Shown here: piece after piece, positions 22,233 to 31,224 of the stretch | Layout: the number at the start of each line of letters is the position of its first letter | Numbering within the stretch: position 1 is the stretch's first letter | Assembly (NCBI GenBank): GCA_963717125.1 | Contig: CAVQVG010000017.1 | Span: forward strand, 62,001 to 126,000 | Direction of reading: 5' to 3' | Length of the DNA: 64,000 bases | Source: RYN-230 sp963717125 | GTDB lineage: Bacteria; Actinomycetota; Actinomycetes; Streptosporangiales; Streptosporangiaceae | Notes under the pieces: model-generated | What the model was told of the DNA's origin: nothing | What the model saw: only the letters and a program-made list of their open reading frames with translations | Database searches by the model: none | Translations under genes and position numbers: made by a program

Positions 22233-22288
22233 CTTACCTAGCGACTAGGCAAGAGCCGACGTCACATCTTTACCTAGCGGCAAGGTAA
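22233..22288. promoter_or_regulatory. Two PadR-type operators between padR and the ABC genes
   Basis: CTTACCTAG..CTAGGCAAG (22233-22253) and TTACCT..AGGTAA (22270-22288) are two inverted repeats sharing the TACCTAGCG core, with centres about 36 bases apart. They lie between divergent genes, as expected for PadR control of both. Confidence 0.65.
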
Positions 22289-22300
22289 GGCGGAAGGCGC

Positions 22301-22900
22301 ATGCCCCTGCATCACGCGGTACTGGCCCTGCTGTCGGCCAAGCCCGCCCACGGCTACGAGCTGAAAACCAGCTTTGATCAGGCCGTCGGCGACCAGTGGG
22401 GCGGGCTGAACATCGGCCACATCTACCAGATCCTCGACCGGCTCGCCCGGGACGGCCTGATCGACTCCCAGCGCCAGTCGCAGCAGGTCAAGCCCGACCG
22501 CGTCGTGCACCGGCTGACCCCGGCCGGCCGCGCCGAACTCGACCGCTGGCTCGCCGAGCCAGCCATCCCCGCCCGCGGCTACCGCGACGACTTCTTCCTG
22601 AAGGTCATGGCCGCCGTCCGCTCCGCCGACCCGGCGGTGCTGCCCGCTGTGCTCAGCCGGCAGCGCGCGCACCTGCTGCGGCAACTGCACGCCCTGGCCG
22701 GCGCCCGCGCCACTACCCCCGCCACAGCCGTCGAGTCGCTGCTCATCACCGCGGCCGAACTGCACATCCGCGCCGACCTCGGCGTCGTTGACGCGGCTGA
22801 GAAGACCCTCACCACCGGCCCCGCCACCACCGGCCTCGCTACTGCCGTTTCCGGGCAGTCAGCACCGGACCAGGTCCCCCCGCAGACCGCAGCGGGTTAG
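22301..22900 (+). CDS. PadR-family transcriptional regulator
   Basis: 199 residues. The winged-helix domain (MPLHHAVLALLSAKPAHGYELKTSF through HIYQILDRLARDGLI and RVVHRLTPAGRAELDRWL) is followed by the Vir-C helical dimerisation domain (about 85-160) and a disordered Ala/Thr/Pro tail. It probably represses the divergent ABC exporter and itself through the two TACCTAG palindromes. Confidence 0.92.
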   Translation: MPLHHAVLALLSAKPAHGYELKTSFDQAVGDQWGGLNIGHIYQILDRLARDGLIDSQRQSQQVKPDRVVHRLTPAGRAELDRWLAEPAIPARGYRDDFFLKVMAAVRSADPAVLPAVLSRQRAHLLRQLHALAGARATTPATAVESLLITAAELHIRADLGVVDAAEKTLTTGPATTGLATAVSGQSAPDQVPPQTAAG

Positions 22901-23087
22901 CCGGCAGGTCGCGCGCCCGCGGCCGGACTGGGCTGATCGTGCTGTGCTTGCCGCCCGGATCGTGGCACCGGGCCCCGTGATGGCTTGGCACCGGCGCTGT
23001 CGCGTCGCATGCGATCGGCTTCGTTGACCCAGCGACCACCCACCTGGGTTCGGCGCCTACGAGGATGACGGGAAGAACTGGTCAGCC

Positions 23088-23115
23088 TTGACACATGCCG
23101 ATAACAGAATATATT
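23088..23115 (+). promoter_or_regulatory. Consensus promoter of the ArsR gene
   Basis: TTGACA (23088-23093), a 16-base spacer and TATATT (23110-23115). Transcription would start at about 23122, exactly the first base of an in-frame GTG. This makes the upstream ATG at 23095 untranscribed. Confidence 0.7.
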
Positions 23116-23121
23116 GGGACC

Positions 23122-23463
23122 GTGGCCCGCTCCTCCACGACGTCGGATGTCTTCAACGCGATTGGCGATACGCACCGTCGCGAGATTCTGGATGCGCTGA
23201 TGACAGGCGAGAAGGCGGTCGGGGCGATCGTGAACGACCTCTCGATGTCCCAGCCCCAGGTTTCAAAGCACCTACGGGTGCTCAGTGAGGTGGGACTCGT
23301 CAGGTGCCGGGCGGAGGGGCGTCGTCGGCTGTACCGCCTGGAACCCGCGCGCCTTCGGCCGATGCACGAGTGGCTGGCCAAGTACGAGCAGGCGTGGAAT
23401 GACCGACTGGATCGGTTGGATGACTACCTCAAAGAGGTACAACAACAAGGAGAGCTGCAGTGA
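23122..23463 (+). CDS. ArsR-family regulator
   Basis: 113 residues from the GTG at 23122. The frame also offers an ATG at 23095, but that codon lies inside the promoter, so I prefer a leaderless GTG start. The winged HTH is clear: VFNAIGDTHRREILDALM, VNDLSMSQPQVSKHLRVLSEVGLVRCRAEGRRRLYRLEPARL. No metal-binding cysteine pair is present. It overlaps an AHSA1 gene by four bases, the common ArsR-SRPBCC pair in actinobacteria, in which the regulator controls its partner. Confidence 0.9.
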   Translation: MARSSTTSDVFNAIGDTHRREILDALMTGEKAVGAIVNDLSMSQPQVSKHLRVLSEVGLVRCRAEGRRRLYRLEPARLRPMHEWLAKYEQAWNDRLDRLDDYLKEVQQQGELQ

Positions 23464-23961
23464 CACCTAATCGGCATAGGTCGGCAGTCATCGAATTCCC
23501 GAACGATCTCGAGGTCGTCATGACACGAGAGTTCGAAGCTCCAATCGCACTCGTATTCGACGTGTTGACGAAGCCAGAGCACGTCAGCAAATGGTTCGCT
23601 CCATTTGAGTGTGAGGTGACGAAGTGCTCGATCGACCTGCGCGTAGGAGGGAACTACCACATCGTCTTCGTGACCGACGACGGAAAGGAGTGCTCGTTTC
23701 GGGGAACCTACCTGGAGGTCGAGCCGCCGACCCGGACCGTCGCGACGTGGCTGTTCGAAGGGTGGCCAGATGCGCACGCCGTCGAGTTCGACGGATCTGC
23801 ACGAGACTGACGGAGTGACGAAGCTGACGAACAAGCTGGCATTCCGCGACAAGGCTGGCCGTGACCACATGACCAACTCCGATGGCTCCGAAGACAGCTT
23901 CGACAAAATGGAAGATTACTTGAGATCACTGCTCGATCCAAAGGGAACGGTCTCTGCGTAG
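23460..23961 (+). pseudogene. AHSA1/SRPBCC-domain protein with a frameshift
   Basis: The first frame encodes LEVVMTREFEAPIALVFDVLTKPEHVSKWF and continues to ATWLFEGWPDAHAVE, then stops early at 23810. From about 23790 the next frame continues the family pattern: STDLHETDGVTKLTNKLAF, then SFDKMEDYLRSLLDPK. One extra base near 23785-23800 explains the break. The intact product would have about 165 residues, normal for AHSA1 proteins, whose fold binds hydrophobic ligands. It is coupled to the ArsR gene. GC content is lower than in the surroundings. Assembly error or recent loss are both possible. Confidence 0.75.
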
Positions 23962-24098
23962 TCGGGGTTCGAGCCAGACTTCAATGCCTGGTCCACGTAG
24001 GTGGGTCATCGGGTGATCCTGGGAGTGTTCCTACTTCGGCACGCGCAGCCTGGTACTCCAGCTGTAGTTCGTGATGATCCGTGGGGCAGAGTAGGGCC

Positions 24099-24602
24099 AT
24101 GTCGGCGTACGAGACGATGTTGTTCCGCCTTGAGACCGAGCGGCTGATACTGCGACCGTGGGCCGGGTCGGACGCCGATGAGCTCCGCGCCCTGCACTCC
24201 GAACGCGGCGACGGGACGCCCACGGTTGAGCACACCCGGACACTCATCGCGAAGCAGCTCACCGCAACGGCGACAACCGGGATCGCCCTGCTGCCCATCC
24301 AGCGCCGCGACGAAGGCGACTTCATCGGCTATTGCGGGTTGATCATCGGCCGCTCCACCGTTGAGGAGCCTGAGATCGCGTATGAGTTGTTCCAGCGCGC
24401 GCATGGGCGTGGCTACGCCACCGAGGCGGCCAGCGCGGTGCTCGATGCCGCGATAGCGACCGGGCGGAAACGGCTCTGGTCAACCGTCGGCGCCTGGAAC
24501 ACACCGTCGTTCCGCGTCCTTGAAAAGCTCGGGTTCGAGCGGGATCACGTTTCCACGGACGACAGCGGTGAAGTGGTGTGGCTCACACGCTCGTTGCCGT
24601 GA
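24099..24602 (+). CDS. GNAT-family N-acetyltransferase (RimJ-like)
   Basis: 167 residues from the ATG at 24099 (AGTAGGGCC upstream); a GTG 18 bases earlier is also open. The pattern ETERLILRPWAGSDADELRAL, IGYCGLIIG, IAYELFQRAHGRGYATEAASAVLDAA (acetyl-CoA loop RGYATEA) and NTPSFRVLEKLGFERD is typical of RimJ/RimL acetyltransferases. The substrate is unknown. Confidence 0.9.
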   Translation: MSAYETMLFRLETERLILRPWAGSDADELRALHSERGDGTPTVEHTRTLIAKQLTATATTGIALLPIQRRDEGDFIGYCGLIIGRSTVEEPEIAYELFQRAHGRGYATEAASAVLDAAIATGRKRLWSTVGAWNTPSFRVLEKLGFERDHVSTDDSGEVVWLTRSLP

Positions 24603-24791
24603 CGCGGGTCGCGCCCCGGGACTTCATGCTCACGTGATCGAGTGCGCTCAGGTGATGAAGGCACGGGAGCGGTGCTCGCGCATCAAGATCTTCAGCACGC
24701 GGCGAGATAGCATGTTCCCGGTTCGACGTGAGTACTGGCAGGGTGTACCTTGCGGTGCTGCTCTGCGGCCTGGCCAAGGGTCGGAGGTCTG

Positions 24792-25130
24792 GTGCATGAG
24801 GCTCCGAGAGGCCAGGACCTGCTGATTGGCATCGCGTTGGTCCTGGTCGGCGGTTTTTTGGCGGCCAGTTTCCGTGGCTTCCGTGGCCTGGCCGCCTGGA
24901 ACGCCCGGCGGGCGATCGAATCGGGGACGTGGACGGAATGGCTGCTCGGCCGCGTCCCGCCGTGGAAGTCACTGCCGCGGCAGCCGCTGGAAGACCGGGT
25001 AAGGGTGCAGGTGATCGCCACGGTCATCGGGCTGGCGCTCGCGGTGGCCGGGGTCGTCTTCCTTTTGGCCGCCTTCGGCGTCGGCCATGTTTACAAGAAC
25101 TGCGGCCCTCCTTACCCGAACTGCCGCTAA
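24792..25130 (+). CDS. Small two-helix membrane protein
   Basis: 112 residues from a GTG at 24792 behind GGAGG, although the spacer is short; the start is uncertain. Hydrophobic helices at about 9-25 (LLIGIALVLVGGFLAASF) and 74-96 (VIATVIGLALAVAGVVFLLAAFG) flank a loop rich in Arg and Trp. Two Cys lie near the end (NCGPPYPNCR). I do not recognise a family. Confidence 0.6.
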   Translation: MHEAPRGQDLLIGIALVLVGGFLAASFRGFRGLAAWNARRAIESGTWTEWLLGRVPPWKSLPRQPLEDRVRVQVIATVIGLALAVAGVVFLLAAFGVGHVYKNCGPPYPNCR

Positions 25131-25206
25131 CCGGTCTTCAATGGTTGGGTTACGGATCGGCCACCCCGCGCAGGTGAAGACCCGGCTCATGCGGATGCAG
25201 TGTGGT

Positions 25207-25947
25207 TCAGTCGAAGCTGTGCTGGCGGGAACGGAGCAGGTTCAGCTGGCGCTGGGCATAGGAGGGCTCGATACCCCAGCCATTGGCAGCTTCCCAGGCG
25301 GTGACGGCCGCCTGGGCTGCGGTCAGCGTGCCAGGCGGAAGATCGCTGCCGGGTATCTCGGCCAGGTCGAGGACGGTGTAGTTGACGCGGGCCTCGTCCC
25401 AATCCAGCAACCCGGGCCCGGCTTCGCTCATGCGGATGTTGGCAGGCCCCGGGTCACCGTGCACGACGGCCTCTGGGCTGCCTTCCAGGCGGGTCCACGC
25501 ACGGCGGCAGTCGGTCACCGCCCCGGCGGGCAGGACAGACAGATCCACATCGCCGCCACGGTCGGCGGTGAGCAGCTCGCGGGTCGAGGCGAAACCAGGA
25601 CGCTGCGGCCATCCTGCCGTGACTTTGTGCAACCGCCGCAAGAAAGCAGCGACCGCGGGCCAGTCCGCGGGCCCTGGCGGCGTGCCGTCGAGCCAGGTCT
25701 GCACAATGACACCATCAATGTGGCAGCGGCCGTCCAGCGACGGGACGACAGCCGGGACCCGCAGCCCATTCCGGGCGAGATGGCCAAGAAGGGCGACCTC
25801 CCAGTCCAGGCTGGCCGAATCCCGGCGTGACCAGCGGGCAACGAGCCGCCGCGTACCTAGCCGCAGGTCCAGGACGGTGTTGCGGTTCCCGCCGGGGAGC
25901 ACGCCGGTCACCTCGGGCTGGCCCCAGGCAGCTAGCACCTCACGCAT
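25207..25947 (-). CDS. Aminoglycoside phosphotransferase-like kinase
   Basis: 246 residues from the ATG at 25947; an upstream ATG at 25986 is possible. The N-lobe is LPGGNRNTVLDLRLGTRRLVARW, and the catalytic loop is VVHGDPGPANIRMSEAGPGLLDWDEAR, with the HGDxxxxN and DWD motifs of APH/choline-kinase enzymes. It likely phosphorylates a small hydroxyl compound. Real antibiotic resistance cannot be inferred. Confidence 0.85.
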   Translation of the reverse strand: MREVLAAWGQPEVTGVLPGGNRNTVLDLRLGTRRLVARWSRRDSASLDWEVALLGHLARNGLRVPAVVPSLDGRCHIDGVIVQTWLDGTPPGPADWPAVAAFLRRLHKVTAGWPQRPGFASTRELLTADRGGDVDLSVLPAGAVTDCRRAWTRLEGSPEAVVHGDPGPANIRMSEAGPGLLDWDEARVNYTVLDLAEIPGSDLPPGTLTAAQAAVTAWEAANGWGIEPSYAQRQLNLLRSRQHSFD

Positions 25948-26087
25948 TACGCCATCTTGCCAGCGCCACAGGACGACCCCGCCCACAGGACGACCCGCCC
26001 ACAGGATGCTGCCGCCCGATCAGGTTGCCTGCGGCAAGATCGCCAGCGCCATCAGGTAGAGGTAGGTTTCGCGGGCGATGCCGCAAG

Positions 26088-26318
26088 TCACAAGCCGAAT
26101 GGAGACTGCCGTACCAGCCCGGAGCCGAACTCTCCGTGACGCACCTGGCTAGCGAATGCCTGCCACTCGTCAGAGGCGAATACCAGAACCGGGCCTTGCC
26201 GGTCCTTTGAGTCACGCACGGCGACGATGCCGGGGAGGTTTCCCGCGACCTCCACGCAGTTGCCGCCGTTGTTGCCGCTCAGCGACGCCTTGCGCCACTG
26301 CGCGCCGGTCAGGTCCAT
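26088..26318 (-). CDS. DUF397 small protein
   Basis: 76 residues: WRKASLSGNNGGNCVEVA, VAVRDSKDRQGPVLVFASDEWQAF. This is the DUF397 signature. Members are always partners of XRE-DUF5753 regulators such as WhiJ, and the gene overlaps the end of that regulator by ten bases. It probably modulates the regulator by direct binding. Confidence 0.92.
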   Translation of the reverse strand: MDLTGAQWRKASLSGNNGGNCVEVAGNLPGIVAVRDSKDRQGPVLVFASDEWQAFASQVRHGEFGSGLVRQSPFGL

Positions 26319-27127
26319 GTTTCCTCAGCCACCTTCGTGATCAGGTCGCGTGAGACGCCCCGGGGGAGGCTTTCTGACCGCAACGTGTCGAAGGTCAGCA
26401 TGACCTGCGCCACCATGTCGGCGCCCTCCGCGATCTGGCCACCCGCAGCCGTCTCCAGATACACGATAGCCGGTGCGTCCTCGAACTCAGCGACCACGAA
26501 AGCGCCCAGCAGGCCGCTGTGCGCCCCAGCGCCGTACGGCACGACCTCCACACTGATGTTGGGCCGGCGCGACATCTCCGCCAGATGCACCAGCTGGTCA
26601 TGCATCACCTTGGCCTCCGCGACCCGCCGGTGCAGCACACCCTCATCCAGCACCACCCACAGCAGCGGGGGATCCTCACCGGTAAGGATCGCCTGACGGT
26701 CCAGGCGGGCACCGACCATCTGCTCGGTCTCGTCATCGGTCGTGTTCGGCCTGGTGCTCAGCACCGCCCGCGCGTACTCCCGGGTCTGCAGCAGCCCGGG
26801 TACCAGCACGTGCTCAAACAGCCGTAGCGTCCCTGCGGCTGCCTCATAGTCCACGAACGGCCGGAACCACGACGGGAACGGCGCTTTGCCCAGGAAGGTG
26901 TGCATCCGCGCCAGTGCCCCACCCGTGTTCAGCGTCTCGTCGCACCGGGCCGCGAAGTCCAGTGTGGGCACACCCCGCCGGGTCTCGATCTTCGCCACCA
27001 GCGACGCGCTATAGCCGATCGCGTCCGCGAGCTGATCTTGGGACAGGCCAGTCCGGGACCGGGCGAGCTTCAGTTCCTCAGCGAATAACGCCAGCCACGA
27101 GCGGTCAAAGTCACGATCCCTGCGCAC
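26309..27127 (-). CDS. WhiJ-type XRE regulator with DUF5753 domain
   Basis: 272 residues. The HTH is at FAEELKLARSRTGLSQDQLADAIGYSASLVAKIETRRGVPTLDFAARCD (about 15-63). The DUF5753 domain follows (FRPFVDYEAAAGTLRLFEHVLVPGLLQTREYARAVL to YLETAAGGQIAEGADM). Homologues in Streptomyces repress development until released by their small partners. Coupled to the DUF397 gene and divergent from a GHKL ATPase gene, it forms the conserved actinobacterial module. Confidence 0.94.
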   Translation of the reverse strand: MRRDRDFDRSWLALFAEELKLARSRTGLSQDQLADAIGYSASLVAKIETRRGVPTLDFAARCDETLNTGGALARMHTFLGKAPFPSWFRPFVDYEAAAGTLRLFEHVLVPGLLQTREYARAVLSTRPNTTDDETEQMVGARLDRQAILTGEDPPLLWVVLDEGVLHRRVAEAKVMHDQLVHLAEMSRRPNISVEVVPYGAGAHSGLLGAFVVAEFEDAPAIVYLETAAGGQIAEGADMVAQVMLTFDTLRSESLPRGVSRDLITKVAEETWT

Positions 27128-27265
27128 CTGCGCTCACCCGTCCTCACCAAGAGCCGGCGTTGCTTACCTAGCCCGCCGCGCCGCGAAGTACGCGCGCAGG
27201 CTCTTCCCCACCGTAACGCCCGGCCGGCAAGCTGCTACCAAATTCCATCAGCCGCAGAAGGGCCC

Positions 27266-27724
27266 ATGACACCGCCAGCCAGCCAGCAGGACATCTGCCT
27301 TACCACGCCACCACGCACCTGCTGCCAGGAATTCCCGGCCAGAGCCGACCAGGTCAGCCGCGCCCGCCGGCTGCTGGCCGGCATCCTCGATGGTCACCAG
27401 CGAGCTGACGACGCTGTGCTGTGCCTGTCCGAGCTGGTCACCAACGCAATCGTGCACAGCCGCTCCCGCCAGCCCGGCGGCTCCTTCAGTGTCCGCGTCC
27501 AGATCGACAGTCACCTTCTGCGCGTGGAGGTCTGCGACCAGGGCGGCCCCTGGCACAAACCCACCCGCCCAAGCGCGGACGAACAGAACGGCCGGGGGTT
27601 ACTGATCGTCGGCCAGATCGCGTCCAGATGGGGATGCGAAGGGCACAGCCAGCACGGCTGGACGGTCTGGTTCGAAATGGACACACGCCCGCGTGCGAGG
27701 CGACCCGGTGACCAAGAGCATTGA
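27266..27724 (+). CDS. GHKL ATPase of the anti-sigma (SpoIIAB/RsbW-like) type
   Basis: 152 residues: LLAGILDGHQRADDAVLCLSELVTNAIVHS (N box), VEVCDQGGPWHKP (G1-like), NGRGLLIVGQIASRWG (G2). A single HATPase_c domain without a HisKA is typical of the many regulatory ATPases of actinomycetes, which bind sigma or other regulators. AGAAGG lies before the ATG. The coding end overlaps the following XRE gene by 17 bases. Confidence 0.9.
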   Translation: MTPPASQQDICLTTPPRTCCQEFPARADQVSRARRLLAGILDGHQRADDAVLCLSELVTNAIVHSRSRQPGGSFSVRVQIDSHLLRVEVCDQGGPWHKPTRPSADEQNGRGLLIVGQIASRWGCEGHSQHGWTVWFEMDTRPRARRPGDQEH

Positions 27725-28178
27725 CCCGATGCGCGATGACACCGGGGTGCGGCTGCGCACGCTGCGGCTGCGCCGCGGCTTGTCCCAGGTCGCGTTAGCC
27801 GACCTCGCCTGCATCTCGCCCGCCTTCGTGTCCATGGTCGAAAACGGGGAGCGCCCGCTGCGGCGCGCCAGCCACATCCTCGCCCTCGCCGACGCCCTCC
27901 GGGTCTCTCCGCTCTACCTCGCTGACGGCCGCGACGATGCCGCCAAACCAGTACGGCTCACTCCAGGAATGGTGCCATTCCCAGCCCGCTGCGACCCCAT
28001 CACCCTCGCCCGCCACCACCAGCTAGCGCGCCAGTACACCCAGCTCGCCCGCACCGACGCCCGCGCCGCCGGGGACTGGCTACGCCGCCTGGCCCGCGAA
28101 CCCACCGTCAACCCGTGGCTCCTGCTCGACCAGCTCGGCACTTTGCCCACCCACCTCAGGTCAGCGCCAAGGAGATGA
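27708..28178 (+). CDS. XRE-family HTH regulator
   Basis: 156 residues from a GTG at 27708; an ATG at 27729 is also possible. The HTH spans about 8-62 (VRLRTLRLRRGLSQVALADLACISPAFVSMVENGERPLRRASHILALADAL). The second half is helical and Arg/Ala-rich with no known domain. It overlaps the ATPase gene and so extends the WhiJ-like module with a second regulator. Confidence 0.85.
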   Translation: MTKSIDPMRDDTGVRLRTLRLRRGLSQVALADLACISPAFVSMVENGERPLRRASHILALADALRVSPLYLADGRDDAAKPVRLTPGMVPFPARCDPITLARHHQLARQYTQLARTDARAAGDWLRRLAREPTVNPWLLLDQLGTLPTHLRSAPRR

Positions 28179-28705
28179 AGCTACCCATGAGTGGCGGATC
28201 GAGACCGGCCAGACCGCGCGCCCTCGATGTCCAGGCCATGTGCGGGGCCTACGGTGCACCGCACACGGCCTGACCCGGGCGCTGGCTGGGCTAGTGCCTG
28301 GAGTGGTCCCGGGTCGCGCTAGCGGCATGGTTCAGTGCCTTTGCACCTCGCTGGAGCGCGTCTGCCAATGTATAGAGCAGGGTCGAGATAACGCCCTTGA
28401 GTGATCCGGTTGTCGATTTCCGCCCGACATCCCGCTTAGTCTCGGCTTGCGTCCGTAGGCCCGTAGTGCTTGCACTGGTGTCATGCCGAGTCGGTCGGCT
28501 TGCGCTCACCCATCATGCTCATCTCCTGCGCCTGATGGCCCGATGCTGTGCCGTTGGGCGCTCTTTAGTGATGCATGTAAAGATGACAGCCTCCGACGTG
28601 CCCTCATGCATGATTCCCAGAACAACCCTGCGGAGCTGGCTGGCGTCGGGGCCTTCCCACAGCCGCGCGGCGTCGGTGTGAGGCGCAGCCCGCCGCCTGA
28701 TCCTG
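28179..28705. other. Gene-free gap with lower GC
   Basis: No reading frame on either strand shows coding bias or a known motif. A 72-codon frame at 28509-28291 (minus) and a 94-codon frame at 28397-28681 (plus) overlap each other and look like chance ORFs. GC content drops between about 28340 and 28620. It may be debris at the left edge of the polysaccharide island. Confidence 0.4.
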
Positions 28706-31029
28706 CTACTGCACGGTGATCTCGGGTGCCAGGGTGCGGTGCGGGCCGGGGTGGCGGGGTGGGCCGGTGAGGGTGCAGCGCAAGATCTCGCGGATGTCGG
28801 CGCTGGAGGCGCCGACCCGGAGCTCGACCGCGCCGGGGTTGACCTGGCGGCGGCCGGCCCGGGCGGTATAGGAGGTCAGGTCGGCGTGCAGGGTGATCTG
28901 CGCGGTGCGGGTCTGGCCCGGGGCCAGGTCGACCCGGGTGGCCGCGATGAGCTGCTGGCTGGGGCGGGCCACCTCGGCCACCGGGTCGTGCAGGTAGATC
29001 TGGATGACTTCGGCGGTGGGCGTGGACGTGTCGTTGCGCAGCGTGACGGCGAGCTGGCAGCTGCCGTCGGTGGGCCACTGGGCGGGGCTGGTCAGGGTGA
29101 CGTTGACCCAGGTGGCGGGCGCGTAGCTGAGGCCGTGGCCGAACGGGAAAACCGGGGTGGGGTCGATCGAGCTGACGTCGTTGCGCTGGCCGAGCGGGGC
29201 GGCCAGGTAGGTGCCGGGCTGGGTGGCGCCGGCCGAGGGGAAGCTGACGGGCAGGTGCCCCGAGGGGTTGACCCGGCCGCTGAGGATGTCGGCCAGCGCG
29301 GTGCCGCCTTCCTCGCCGGGGAAGAAGCCGCACAGCGCGGCGGCCAGCCGGTCCACCTGATCGCTCAGTTCGTAGGGGCGGCCGACGAGCAGGATGAGCA
29401 CGACCGGGGTGCCGGTGTCCAGCAGGGCGTCCAGGAGTTCGGCCTGGCGGCCGGGGAGGCGCAGGCTGGCGGCGTCGCAGCCTTCGCCGGAGGTGCCCGC
29501 GCCGAACAGGCCGGCCTGGTCGCCGAGGACCGCGACACAGACGTCGGCGTCGGCCGCGGTGCGCGCGGCGGCTTCGATGTCGGCGTCGGTGCCGCCGAGG
29601 ACCAGGCAGCCCGGGGCATAGCTGACGGTGTAGCCGGCCGGGTCGGCCCGCAGCGCGCCCAGCACGGTGCGGATCTCGATGCCCAGCGCGACGTCCGGGT
29701 AGTGCACGCCGACGTGCCGCGGGAACGAGTAGCAGCCGAGCATGGCGCCCGGGTCGTCGGCCCGCGGGCCGACCACGGCGATGCGCTGACCCGGGGCGAG
29801 CGGGAGCGCCCCCTCGTTGCGCAGCAGCACGATGGACCGGCGGGCGAGCTCCCCGGCGAGCGCCCGCGACTGGGTGTCGTCCAGGTCAACGTCGGTGCAG
29901 CTGGCGTCGGGTTCGGTGGGCCAGTCCGGGTCGAGCAGGCCGAGCTCGCACTTCTGGCTGAGCACCCGCTCCACGGCCCGGTCCAGCAGGACCATGTCGA
30001 TGAGGCCGGACTCGATGCCGGTGAGCAGCGGCTCGCCGTAGCAGTCGACCATGGGCAGTTCCACGTCAACGCCGGCCTGCAAGGCCAGGTGCGCGGCGCT
30101 GGTCCGGGTGCCGGCCACGCCGTGCAGGGTGTGCAGGAACGCGACCGAGAAATAGTCGGAGACGACCGTGCCGGTGAAGCCGTAGCCGTCCCGGAGCAGG
30201 TCGGTGAGCAAGCTGGGGTCCGCGGCCACCGGGACCCCGTCCAGGTCGGTGTAGGAGCTCATCACCGACCGCGCGCCGGCCCGCAGGGCCATCTCGAACG
30301 GGGGCAGCAGCACGTCGGCCAGCTCGCGCGGGCCGATCGAGACCGGGGCCATGTTCCGCGCGCCGCGGGAGGCCGAGTAGCCGGCGAAGTGCTTGAGCGT
30401 GGCGATGATGCCGGCCGACTCGAGGCCGCGGACGTAGCCGCTGCCGATCATGCCGACCAGGTACGGGTCCTCGCCGATGGTCTCCTCGGTCCGGCCCCAG
30501 CGCAGGTCGCGCACCACGTCGATGACCGGGGCCAGGCCCTGGTGCACGCCGAGCCGCCGCATGGTGCGGCCGACCTGCGCGCTCATCTGCTCGACCAGCC
30601 CGGGGTCGAAGCTCGCCCCCCAGCACAGCGGCGACGGGAACACGGTGGCCTGCCAGGCCCCCAGCCCGGTCAGGCACTCCTCGTGCACGATGGCCGGGAT
30701 GCCCAGCCGCCGGCCGCGATGATCTGGCGCTGCGTGCTGGCCAGCGCGCGGGCCCCGTCGGCCGGACTGACCGGGGCGGTGCCATACGGCCGGGTGAGCT
30801 GCCCCACCCCGTGGCTGATCAGCGTCTCCCACGGACCGGCCGAGCTGACCGACTCGTGCTGATGTGGCGCGACCCTGCCGCTGGCCCCGCCGACGTTCAC
30901 CCACAGGCCGGATAGCTGGGCGATCTTCTCCCGGACGGTCATCCGGGCCAGCAGATCGCGCACCCGGTCCGCGGCCGTGGCAGCCGGGTCGCGCCAGGTT
31001 TCGGTGGAGAGGCTGCGCTCAATGGTCAC
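28706..31029 (-). pseudogene. GH3 beta-xylosidase/beta-glucosidase with a frameshift
   Basis: The GTG at 31029 opens an N-terminal part: VRDLLARMTVREKIAQLSGLW, then GVGQLTRPYGTAPVSPADGA and RALASTQRQI. A one-base shift near 30705-30718 (GCCGCCGGCCGCG run) moves the rest to a second frame: LGIPAIVHEECLTGLGAW, KHFAGYSASRGARNMAPVS, and TVVSDYFSVAFLHTL with the GH3 nucleophile Asp. The C-terminal (alpha/beta)6 and FnIII-like domains follow. Composite length of about 774 residues fits the BxlA-like group that splits xylo-oligosaccharides in the cytoplasm; no signal peptide is seen. The gene lies downstream of the relic LacI promoter, which probably drives it. If the shift is real, enzyme activity is lost; sequencing error is an alternative. 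Confidence 0.8.
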
Positions 31030-31056
31030 GTGCGATCCGTCCGTCGTCCTGATGGG

Positions 31057-31218
31057 TCAGCGGGTCAGGCCAGGCGGCGCGCCCCGCGGCGGGCACCGCG
31101 ACCGGGCCCAGGCCGGGCCGCGAGCCAAGCCCGGGCTCTGAGCCCAGCCCGGGCCGCGAGCCAAGCCCGGGCCGCGTGCCGCACGGTCGCGGATAGTGAC
31201 GAACGGGGTTGACTCCAC
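31057..31218 (-). pseudogene. LacI-family gene stub
   Basis: A 53-codon ORF starts at a GTG placed exactly as in the intact lacI gene (36409). It reads MESTPFVTIRDRAARG, against MDSTPRVTIRDVAAQAG there. After about 14 residues homology ends in a GC-rich tandem repeat encoding Gly/Pro/Ala/Arg. The rest of the HTH and the sugar-binding domain are absent. It ends 27 bases before the GH3 start and may now serve as a short leader ORF for it. Confidence 0.65.
31114..31172. repeat. Two copies of a 23-bp GC-rich repeat
   Basis: The 23-base sequence beginning CGGGCCGCGAGCCAAGCC occurs at 31114-31136 and 31150-31172 (36-base period), inside the LacI stub. Slippage here may have helped to destroy the regulator gene. 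Confidence 0.7.
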
Positions 31219-31224
31219 GCCGGG

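Noticed and set aside
23960..24000. tRNA-like TTCGA stretch near GGGGTTCGAGCC
   Set aside because: No acceptor stem, D-arm or anticodon arm can be built around it.
25207..25947. Antibiotic-resistance phosphotransferase
   Set aside because: Only the general kinase fold is visible; substrate specificity cannot be inferred and the genomic context gives no support.
28291..28681. Transposase remnant in the gap before the GH3 gene
   Set aside because: Neither overlapping ORF shows a DDE or HTH motif, and no terminal inverted repeats or target duplication were found.
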